Shown here piece by piece: positions 1 through 7,579 of a stretch of 26,181 bases of DNA. This DNA is from Paramacrobiotus richtersi (taxonomy: Eukaryota; Tardigrada; Eutardigrada; Parachela; Macrobiotidae), in NCBI GenBank assembly GCA_034698045.1, contig JAQGAU010000569.1:1-26181 (forward strand). The letters run 5' to 3'. Below the pieces are notes generated by a model. That model did not search any database. It was not told where the DNA came from and saw only the letters and a list, made by a program, of their open reading frames with translations. The stretch's first letter is position 1. Each line of letters starts with the position of its first letter. Made by a program: the position numbers and the translations under genes.

Positions 1-1
1 A

Positions 2-289
2 TGGATGTCCGGAAGTCTTCAGCGCACGGGCAAATTCTGCACTGATTGTGTCGTGGCGAATGATTCTTCCCGCTGACCTCTTGCAGCTGAGACCGTGGCG
101 TCCGAGGCTGTCCGTCTTCGTTCCGCACACACATGTGTGACTGGTCACCATGGGTGCACCCAGTCTTAATGCGATACTGATCTGAAGTGCGTTGTCATCC
201 AGGAGGTTACCCAGACATGCTGCCGGTAATGCATTTAACCATACACCCGATTCCGGACAGCTGACCGCTTTAAGACGTGCTATGTTATG
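2..289 (-). mobile_element. Retroelement reverse-transcriptase C-terminal fragment (partial)
   Basis: One minus-strand frame is open from a TAA at 290–292 to the left edge, where it runs out of the window. It reads as the region found after the polymerase domain in many invertebrate retroelement polyproteins: an SGVWLNALP-like block, then LGNLLDDNALQ and IALRLGAP, then a probable metal-binding cluster HTCVCG...GRHGLSC followed by KRSAGR and RH. The order and spacing of these blocks match that family from memory; I cannot name the clade. Upstream (to the right) the polymerase part is missing, so the copy is truncated at its 5' side and the DNA there is plain AT-rich sequence. The family call is fairly firm; activity cannot be judged because the 3' end is outside the window. 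Confidence 0.8.
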
Positions 290-292
290 TTA

Positions 293-1004
293 TCTCTTAT
301 GTTATATCAATGGGTATAGTACAGTTCTTGTTGAATAATACCTGTAATAATAAGTATATTATCATACACGTAAGGACAGTAATTATCATAACCGACCTTT
401 ATTTCGACAATGCACAGGTACTAAGTCATATGAAAATATGTTATCGAGATTAAAATAAAAACAAACTGAGTGATCAAACAGCGGTCTGTTAATAATCCCT
501 AGTTAATACCTAAGTGAGCGGTCAGTTGACAACTAGTTGTTAAGTAAGTATATATTTATTCACGCATTTACGCTCACCACAGACCCGCTTTCTTGGAACT
601 ACGGACAAGTTGGGTCAGGAATAAAGTAATTAAGTCATCAAATGTAAATTTCTCTGAAAATCAGGTAAAGCACAATATGTTCTAGAATCTAGAAGAACAG
701 CACTTGAACGAACAATTTTCAGCGCATCTATCAATACATGCCACTTCAATTTCAGTTTGCTTACTGTCTACCGATATTATGAATCAGCAGCAGATGAATC
801 AACAAACTGGAAGCAATAATTAATTGTTCAAAATATGTTAAACGCAATAAGATATACAAGCGCTTATACAAACAAGACTGCATTCAACGAAATTAGAAGA
901 CGCTTATATGTGCCATAGTCATTAGTACAGCTTACGTACTCTGACCGGAAAAACATTTCGCCAAACTACAAGGCAAAGATCCGGGATCCAGTGGTGTGTG
1001 TATT
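293..1004. other. AT-rich stretch without recognisable gene
   Basis: No frame of useful length, no repeat array and no RNA gene was seen. The stretch lies between the truncated retroelement tail and the dead LAMP-like copy. A few TATA-like runs occur but are not informative in DNA this AT-rich. Confidence 0.6.
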
Positions 1005-1133
1005 CATGCAGATGTATGTCTGTTCTCTGAAACAAAATCGCCAAAATAATTAGCACAACCAACACTGCCGCGATAACAATCCCCTCCGCAGTGGCCATGA
1101 CCGAGAAATGTTGGTATACCGTTCACTACATCT

Positions 1134-1143
1134 ACAAACGAAC
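1134..1143 (+). repeat. Target-site duplication, left copy
   Basis: ACAAACGAAC directly abuts the element's GGCAGGG end and is identical to the 10 bases after the right end. Confidence 0.85.
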
Positions 1144-1550
1144 GGCAGGGTCTAAAACCTGGAAGTGGAAACTTCTACTGGAAGTTTCCACTGGAAGGGC
1201 AAACTTCCAGTCTGGAAGTGTCACTTCCTAAAACCTGGAACGACTGACTAAAACATGGAAGTGCAAGAGAAAACCTGGAAGCACACTATTCCGTGAGAAT
1301 TTGGCTTCCCTGAACTTCGACGGATAGGCAGAGCGTAGTTAAACTACGTTAACGTGATGTAAGTACGGTACGTCGGTTTCCTATGGATTTTGATGTTATA
1401 GGATATGATACACGATATGCTGTTTTGAGTTATGCTGAAATTTGAATACTGCGCCCAAAGAGATTGCCTCGTACTGACAAAAGCCAGGTGAGGCAAAAGG
1501 AGTGCTTTTCCCTGTGTTTTGTGAGCCAAAGCCAGACAGTAATCATTTTA
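1144..1550 (+). repeat. Left terminal inverted repeat
   Basis: This arm matches the reverse complement of the right arm through most of its length with scattered substitutions and a few small indels. For example, it has about 8 extra bases near 1370 and lacks about 40 bases present in the right arm. Its first 150 bp contain many copies of CTGGAAG or its complement CTTCCAG, often as facing pairs such as GGAAGT...ACTTCC. Confidence 0.85.
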
Positions 1551-1746
1551 CGAACTGATTTCACCCGCTTGTTTACGCTAAACTAGGGGGCATTTAGAGG
1601 CACTGGAGAACGGCTATGGCTTAGTACTTGATACTTTCCCGAGATAAATGAACGTCAATTCTGTATACTTCGGCTTTCCGACCTCAGAGTTCAGTACGAT
1701 TCTAACAACCACTACACTGCCGATATCGGCAGTACTTCGGAAGTAC

Positions 1747-1808
1747 AATATTCGTAAACATTCTTCAATCTGCCATTGACAGCAGCTTGCAGAGTGTTTA
1801 CGAATATT
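1747..1808. repeat. 14-bp perfect inverted repeat in transposon core
   Basis: AATATTCGTAAACA at 1747–1760 pairs perfectly with TGTTTACGAATATT at 1795–1808 across a 34-base spacer. It lies in the core of the element, outside the long terminal repeats. Confidence 0.7.
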
Positions 1809-2404
1809 AAAGTTCCAAATGATCGGTTGATGCTGCGAATGGCATATGTACATGCTGCGCTATTTGTTGTAGTTTATGATCATTAGCAGGCTTCCAACAG
1901 TCCGCTGCGATGCAGTCTGATCCGCCAGGGTGAGATCATGAGATGTAGTGATGATGATTTCCATATTTTTAGCACTGGATTTGATTATTAACCGCTTGAT
2001 CTCGCCCTGTATCATTTCCGGTCGTCCGTTTCACTGATGCACCTGACATAAAGCAACTCCAGCAGTGGGATTTAGTTAGTTGTACTATATTATAGCGCAG
2101 TCGAGTATCGCTTATCGAGACCACTATAACGACACGTTCGGACAAATGCACAAACGCTAACGGTTGTGAGTGACCACGTTTCCCAAGTTAACGGTTAACG
2201 CGCAAACTGTCCATAAAACATTTCTTTGTACTATGGGGTGTGTGCGACCGATCTCTGCAAGTTGCTGCTGGATGATACTTCGCGGAGTTCGCGCACGTTT
2301 TTCCGATAAGACAATCAAAAGCACATTTTTTTCAGGTGAAGCAGCGCACTTGTTTTCTCATTTCTGATCATTCTGGTGTTGCTTGTGCGACAACGTCTGA
2401 CTAG

Positions 2405-2851
2405 ACTTTGTGATCATGTTGTCTCGCTTTGGCCCACAAAGCACGGGGAAAGACCAACAGCCGGTGAATTGGCATTCCTTTTGGTTCATTTGGCTGGCTT
2501 ACATATACCGCCCACTTGGCTTTGTTCAGTACTTCTACGTCCACATCTCTTCCGGCGCAGTATTTAGCATAACCCATAACAGCATATTATGTATCGTATC
2601 TGATAACATCAAAATCCATAGGAAACCGTACTTACATCACGCTTACATAATTTAATTACGCTCTGACTAATCCGCCGAAGTTCAGGGAAACCAAATTCTC
2701 ACGGAACAGTGTGCTTCCAGGGTTTCTCTTGTACTTCCATGTTTTAGTCCGTGGTTCCAGGTTTTAGGAAGTGACACTTCCAGACTGGAAGTTTGCACTT
2801 CCAGTGGAAACGTCCAATGGAAGTTTCCACTTCCAGGTTTTAGACCCTGCC
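2405..2851 (-). repeat. Right terminal inverted repeat
   Basis: Inverted copy of the left arm, about 40 bp longer because of an internal insertion near 2470–2510. The outermost 150 bp carry the same CTGGAAG/CTTCCAG cluster. Short open frames here (for example around 2410–2655) are repeat sequence and not a gene. Confidence 0.85.
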
Positions 2852-2861
2852 ACAAACGAAC
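2852..2861 (+). repeat. Target-site duplication, right copy
   Basis: ACAAACGAAC directly follows the element's CCCTGCC end, a perfect copy of 1134–1143. Confidence 0.85.
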
Positions 2862-3119
2862 GACTCCATCTAACAATCCGCATTCGATTCACTCATAACG
2901 ATTTGCGTATCTCACCTACCCCAACAATACGGAAGCATTCAGCCCCACACTCCGCTTCTTATCGCAGTAATAGGACGCTTCGACGGGCGTGACAAAGAGA
3001 TCCAATCAGAAGGTCGATTGATTATACAGTACTATCCCGGAGGAATTTATCAACGGGAAAAAAGAGATATTATAATATGCACGCGGTCAACCAACCAATA
3101 ATCATCCACGTCCCAGAAA

Positions 3120-3145
3120 CCAAGGCCAGGCACCAAGGCCAGGCT
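3120..3145 (+). repeat. 13-bp tandem duplication
   Basis: CCAAGGCCAGGC(A/T) occurs twice head to tail. It lies inside the dead LAMP-like copy and is absent from the matching part of the intact gene, so it is a copy-specific duplication. Confidence 0.7.
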
Positions 3146-3429
3146 GTCTTCTGCTAACCGTTCTGGCCGGAAAGTGCAGTCCTAAATGCAGTAACGTCAC
3201 TTCTCCGTTACGGACGGAACCCGGTTGTTTCTACTGCGCCAATTATGTAAACGAACTCTCAGGCCTTCCAGCGGAATTCGGCTTAGGTAGACGCATTCCC
3301 ATCATTGCTCTTGACGATGATATAAGTCGGAAGGACAGGTGGCATGTTATCGTGACAAGATTCTCCACCCAATGAGACACAGGCCAATAAGCGTCTAAGT
3401 ACGCACAACGGTGACCCAGGGCACACCAG

Positions 3430-3737
3430 TTACAGGGTCAGGGGCTGGGAGCATAGCTCGTGGGAAGAGGCGCACTCGTAAAAGGTCACACTAGTCGTCA
3501 CGAACTCGGTACCCGGCATGTACCGTACACGGTGACACGGGCGGATACGGCATTCTCTCCATCGGCTGCTTTTGGCGCTCAGTCCACCCGGGGTATCAAA
3601 CAAGATACGCCATCCTGGCTTCGTGTGGCATTGGTCTCCAAGCTCGTCCTTTGTGCGGAGAATATGGACATTAAAAAGCCAGCGGCATAAGGACCCATAG
3701 GAAGATTTTCGACGAACAGAGTCAACTATACAAATTT
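3430..3737 (-). other. Unassigned open frame, about 100 codons without obvious start
   Basis: A minus-strand frame is open from a stop near 3738 to a TAA at 3430–3432. It reads as a cysteine- and arginine-rich peptide (pieces include KPGWRILFDTPGG and SSRWRECRIRPCHR). The only early Met is internal. It lies directly upstream, on the same strand, of the dead LAMP-like copy, so it could be a leftover 5' exon. I saw no counterpart upstream of the intact gene, so chance openness is also possible. Confidence 0.2.
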
Positions 3738-3960
3738 ACTCGAATCATACAATCACATTCCAAGATTACGAACATCCGAGATTACAAAACGGTTTTTATT
3801 GTGCGTAATCATGCAGATTTTTCAGACTTGTCTACGGTGAACGCGATGTTTGTTGCAGCGCTATAATGCGACACCAGGTTTCACGCAAAGTTTGTAAAGG
3901 TATGCGGTGCAGTTTTCGAACTGTAGGTAATAATCGCCGTACGGACATGTTTCAACTTTC

Positions 3961-4263
3961 GACGCCCCCTTCGTAATGAAAGTCTACCCCCGCCGTTTCA
4001 CCCGTGAACTCGTCTGCTCGGACCTGCACGACACGAAGCTTTTATCGGGCTAACGTTATCCGCTGATTCTGCTGTTTTTTGCAACGGCCTACCTGGCCAT
4101 CCGCACGCTCGACTGCGCGCCGCGTTTAAAGCCAAATACTCCGGCTACGGCATCTACCTGACTCTCAATCAACGTTCTGATCTTCGTATTTATCTACATC
4201 GGTAACAACGTCATTCACATCTGGGTCATCACGGTCGGCGTGGGACTGTGCCTAAACGCCAGT
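3961..4263 (+). pseudogene. Class C G-protein-coupled receptor remnant (TM5–TM7 region)
   Basis: From 4054 the plus strand reads a hydrophobic helix then a short loop (RYPLILLFFATAYLAIRT), then FKAKYSGYGIYLTL, then a helix INVLIFVFIYI and a last helix VIHIWVITVGVGLCLNAS. The order helix, AYLAxxT loop, K-Y-x-G-x-x-x-Y start of the next helix and a final helix is that of class C receptors. The loop and KYxG spacing look closer to GABA-B than to metabotropic glutamate receptors (memory of the family, not an alignment). Lesions: TAA at 4051–4053, a frame break near 4123 and a second, compensating one near 4166. A GT donor follows at 4264. The part before 4051 is weaker. The ligand-binding domain is not in the window. 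Confidence 0.5.
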
Positions 4264-4364
4264 GTACGTATACAGTACTCGTTACCACGTTCATAACGAT
4301 GGGTAACAGAGCAAGCTTTAGCAATACAAACAGCAACGCATACAAAGCCACATGTTCGGTTCAG

Positions 4365-4403
4365 GTGGGCCAGATCGATCAGTTGGAAGATAAAGTAGCC
4401 TAA
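4365..4403 (+). other. Possible small terminal exon of the receptor remnant
   Basis: After a candidate intron (4264–4364, starting GTACGT and ending TTCAG) a phase-compatible frame reads VGQIDQLEDKVA then TAA. A short coiled coil after the last helix is typical of GABA-B-type receptors, which makes the join attractive, but 12 residues cannot establish it. Confidence 0.25.
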
Positions 4404-4777
4404 AGGAAGACTAGTGATTCAACTAGCGATTCACCAACATATGTTATGGAGTTCCAGAAACGATCCAGCAAGCCGATTTCGGCGATTCGCGAATGTACAC
4501 CCACTTTATCCACCCTGTATGACTAGATATGTAAAACTCATGGTACTCGCAGTTTACACCATATTTTGTTTCGTCCGTAAAAAAACTCCAAAGAAAGAAT
4601 AATGGGAACCGGCCGCTTATCAGCGGGAGAACAAACATACGCGGCCGTAATGAACTTCACAACACACCTGCCAACGTGTTCGGCTGGCAAAATTATAAGT
4701 CTCCTATGCATAGGAAATTTTAGTCAATTCGTCGAAACGTAATGGTTATGTAAATAGTGTTCTTTCGATAACTCGCG
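4404..4777. other. Stretch without supported gene
   Basis: Short overlapping frames occur on both strands but none shows family features or convincing splice signals. Confidence 0.4.
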
Positions 4778-4910
4778 GATGCACCGAGCAACGCTGCTTC
4801 TTCGGGCATCCGTCCAATCCGGACCTCTCTCCGCCCGTGCACTCTCCCATGATGACATTTTACGGGCTCTGGAAAACGGCGAAGATACCAGCAAACCCCG
4901 TAGTCCGTAG
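4778..4910 (+). other. Coding-like remnant, possible receptor tail
   Basis: The plus strand reads DAPSNAASSGIRPIRTSL, and after one frame break near 4845 ALSHDDILRALENGEDTSKP, ending at TAG 4908–4910. Both parts are polar and resemble a cytoplasmic tail, and they follow the receptor remnant on the same strand. The frame break and the lack of homology keep the call weak. Confidence 0.25.
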
Positions 4911-4977
4911 CCGCACCAACACGATCGAGCGGGACGCTCACGCAGTCATTTTAACTGGACGGCTCACCTTATTTTCT

Positions 4978-4997
4978 AAGGGAACTAGGGTTCCCTT
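4978..4997. repeat. 8-bp inverted repeat
   Basis: AAGGGAAC and GTTCCCTT flank a 4-base loop. No termination or regulatory role is implied. Confidence 0.5.
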
Positions 4998-5121
4998 TGT
5001 TGCTGTTAGGTGGACGCTCAGATTTCTGGCGTTTGTTTACTGTGATATTCTCCACGCTTCATTTCATAGAGGAACTGGATTTTTACGTATAACTGTTCAA
5101 ACATGCATAACGGATAATATG

Positions 5122-5141
5122 TGACTTTCTTGTGAAAGTCA
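5122..5141. repeat. 8-bp inverted repeat
   Basis: TGACTTTC and GAAAGTCA flank the loop TTGT. It does not match the histone 3' stem-loop consensus. Confidence 0.5.
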
Positions 5142-5201
5142 TAAAAACCGACGTGATCAGAAGTACATACCCACATCCACTTTGAAACAGTTGCACAACA
5201 A

Positions 5202-5474
5202 TTGTCTCTGCTAATGTTTTGTACCCAAAATCACATGGACGAGGATAAACATCTGAGCAATCCCGCGTTGTTGCAAGGAGATATAAGCCCTGTATCAGCT
5301 GACACTCGCTACGAGCACACAAATACAAACGGAAATAGTTTTGGGGTTATGCTCGGGGTGAACAGTTCTGCTCAACAGCTGGAACCGACATCCTTGGCGA
5401 GTGCGGTGTCGCCATTCACCCGCAGACATTTTATGCAAGCCTCTCCAGTTACAGCCGCTCAAAAATCGAACTGA
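5202..5474 (+). CDS. Hypothetical polar open frame, possibly an exon
   Basis: Ninety codons are open from ATG 5202 to TGA 5472–5474. The product is polar and Ser/Asn/Thr-rich, without a membrane helix or recognised domain. A candidate acceptor (TTGCAAG) near 5279 suggests that only the later part may be an exon. It shares strand with the receptor remnant upstream and the frames downstream and could belong to a long disordered receptor tail, but nothing in the sequence ties them together. Confidence 0.25.
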   Translation: MSLLMFCTQNHMDEDKHLSNPALLQGDISPVSADTRYEHTNTNGNSFGVMLGVNSSAQQLEPTSLASAVSPFTRRHFMQASPVTAAQKSN

Positions 5475-5810
5475 CCTTCGAAGGGTTATCGCCTAAAGTT
5501 TTATGTTGACAACTACTTTTATTACATTATTCAAAGACGATATCGAAAACGTCAAATAAACTAGTGTAAAGCACTAGCTCCTGTACCAGTGTACCTGCTA
5601 AATGTTCAGCCGTTCCTCTTTCCTGATCATAGCCCAGTTGATTGCGGTTCGCGTCGGTCGTTTTTCCACGAATTACCGCCAGTAAGCTTCTCGGAAATAG
5701 AGTATCCTCTTGTTTTAGACTTTCAGTCGCAAAATAAAACCGACTTACCTGTTGTCACTTTTGATTTACAATTAGCAGCAACTGATGTAATTTCTAATTT
5801 CAGGTGTCCA
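5475..5810. other. Stretch without supported gene
   Basis: A 74-codon frame at 5589–5813 has no coding features. The stretch ends in a good acceptor, TTCTAATTTCAG at 5802–5813. Confidence 0.4.
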
Positions 5811-5813
5811 TAA

Positions 5814-6265
5814 GCCCCACGGGTACTATCCTAGTATCCTACGCCAGTTATGCAGCAGCTTCAAGCTGTACATACGAATTACGGTAGAGGTACATATGAT
5901 AGCCCGCAGAAAATCACACCGGTGGAAAGAAAGTCCAGAAAACGTAAACCACAAAAATCCTTTCTCGAAATGGCCGTTCATTCTGATATTATTGAAATTC
6001 TGGTGGACGGTTGCCTTCGTCAGCAGCTCGTACGCTTGGAAGGCCTGGCGCAAGGAAAGAAACCGTGACTGCCGAAGATCGTGGTTTACAAGATGAAATA
6101 GTGATTACGCGTCGTGTCCATGTCGGCTCCGTCACGCGCTCGAGACTCAGCGCATTTCCGCTGTTCACAGAGCATGCCGCTCCACGTCGTCCACACTCCA
6201 GACTTGCAGTCGTGTCGCAGACTTTCAATCCGGGTCGCGCGGGCCCTGTGTTATTTGGTCGTTAG
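5814..6265 (+). pseudogene. Unrecognised coding remnant with one frame break
   Basis: The plus strand reads coherently from about ATG 5850 (a basic block VERKSRKRKPQKSFLEM, then SDIIEILVDGCLRQQLVRLEG) to TGA 6066–6068. A one-base change of frame near 6050 lets it continue through ETVTAEDRGLQDEIVITRR and an Arg/Pro-rich end to a stop at 6263–6265. The two frames together look like one C-terminal exon after the acceptor at 5813. No family is recognised. A 37-bp intron (6067–6103) is an alternative explanation for the frame change, but the resulting peptide looks less protein-like. Confidence 0.35.
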
Positions 6266-6343
6266 TTTCTTAGAGCGTTAGATGTTCTTATCACTGGGCC
6301 ACTGGCCGTCATCTGATCGTTTTTCTTATTTGGTTTCAGCTGC

Positions 6344-6481
6344 ATGCAACAAACACGTCCGACAGTTAAGCTGATCTTACTGGATATACACGAACGTCCT
6401 GTGCACATGGACTTTACAACTTGCTCAATGTCAACCATACGTTATTACGAGGTCTTGGGAGGCGTGCTTAATGGGGTTTAA
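6344..6481 (+). other. Short coding-like exon (45 codons)
   Basis: A good acceptor (TTATTTGGTTTCAG, ending 6339) is followed by an open frame with ATG 6344–6346 and TAA 6479–6481, including KLILLDIHERPVHMDF. It has the same strand as the remnants before it. No family is recognised, and it is too short to separate from chance. Confidence 0.2.
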
Positions 6482-7579
6482 TTGCACTGAATCGAAGAGC
6501 TACTGTACTTGTTCAAAGCTGTCAGAATTTTGTGCAGCATTTAGGCGCCAAGACAGCAGCAGGGGTAGTTATCGATAATATATCCTTTCGTAGTTTTGTC
6601 TTCCTCTTGCAGGTCGCTGCCGCATTCTCGCGGTTAAAAATGACGACGTTGGTTGGCATATTTCGATTTCAGCACTGACTTGAGGTACAGTCAGCGAGGA
6701 ACATCACACATGCGTTCGGTGTATACACGATGATCATTTCGTGCAATTCTTTCGGGCTCTTGGTGAATGCGATGGTGTTCAGGATAACACGGTTTTGCTC
6801 TGCACAGCCAACGTATGCATCTAACACTCTTACGATACGGAGGTGGGATGCGAAACGGATACAGACCAAAGCAGTTGCTTTAGCAATAAAGTCCCATAAA
6901 GTGATTAGACTGACTTTTTTCCCGATCATTCTGTTAACGATAAACATGTACTATAACTAATGAATGGCTAGATAGCAATTCAATTAACCGGCAAATAGTA
7001 GAATTAATAGTTGGAGTATCAAGTCGAGCATTAGTGTTAGTTTTATTGTCTGAGCTTCACTAGACTACTAACTTGCAAGTAATACAAAAAGGAAATAGCA
7101 CGCTGCACATGCATTTGTGCATGTACGAGACAGCAATGATAGCATACAACAAAGCGACAAGAGGATAATGACAGCAAACAGCGAAATGCTAGATTGCAGA
7201 ACAAGCCGCACGGCTTAAATTAAAAGAGCATCAATCCGCGAACAAACCGCGTAATCATACAAAGCATACAGTTTGCGGTAAAAAAATAAAAACTAAACGC
7301 ATGATCATAGCGGTCGAAGAGCAGCTAGACGGATCGCATGGAGGAACAGCTTTAGTCGGGACTAAAGAAACAAGGAAATAGTATCCTTGACGCTTCTTAT
7401 CGCGGACAAGACACTCCCACGAAAACTACAAACGCCGACACAATCCTAAACCCTACGCGACAGTCTGACTGTAATACTTCCTTCCACGCCCTCGTCAACA
7501 CAAAATAGCCACAGAATCCGAAAACATCACTTCGTACATATCCAGCTTCAGCATTTCAGGCCCAGCGACTCGCTCCGAC
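6482..7579. other. Stretch without supported gene
   Basis: Antiparallel frames of 76 and 92 codons overlap at 6669–6960 without domain features. The rest is short frames and AT-rich spacer. It is 3' of the coiled-coil gene and may contain its untranslated region. A canonical AATAAA was not assigned. Confidence 0.5.

Larger units (their letters stand above)
1144..2851. mobile_element. Non-autonomous DNA transposon with long terminal inverted repeats
   Basis: The element starts GGCAGGGTCTAAAACCTGG and ends with its reverse complement (the right end carries CCCTGCC). The arms are inverted copies of roughly 400–450 bp: left about 1144–1550, right about 2405–2851. Immediately outside, the 10-bp sequence ACAAACGAAC stands at 1134–1143 and again at 2852–2861, a clean target-site duplication. 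The core, about 1551–2404, has no transposase-like frame, so the element is non-autonomous. Long inverted repeats with a 9–11-bp duplication fit Mutator-like (MULE) elements best; other foldback families are possible. It is inserted in the dead LAMP-like copy. Confidence 0.85.
1005..3375 (-). pseudogene. Dead LAMP-like gene copy split by a transposon
   Basis: Two segments, about 2862–3375 and about 1005–1133, align in order and orientation with the LAMP-like gene at 25059–25762. The 5' part keeps nucleotide blocks matching the gene around 25610–25700 (an EFVYIIGAVETTGF-like peptide) and 25340–25400 (DLFVTPVEASYYCD). The 3' part keeps the membrane helix, EGIVIAAVLVVLIILAIL, against EGMVTAAVLAVLIILALV in the intact gene. 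Between them lies the inverted-repeat element at 1144–2851. The copy has in-frame stops (two near 3285–3310, one just after the SYYCD block) and small indels, so it cannot encode the full protein. Beyond the helix the reading diverges and the tyrosine sorting signal is lost. The duplicate kept the gene's intronic neighbourhood, so it looks like a DNA-level duplicate and not a processed copy. Confidence 0.8.

Noticed and set aside
2376-2655. Open frames at 2376–2655 and 1344–1529
   Set aside because: They are the two arms of the transposon's inverted repeat, not genes.
5122-5141. Histone 3'-end stem-loop
   Set aside because: Stem and loop sequence do not match the conserved histone element and no histone gene is nearby.
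6669-6960. Hydrophobic antiparallel frames of 92 and 76 codons, considered as a receptor fragment
   Set aside because: No conserved receptor motif and neither strand is favoured.
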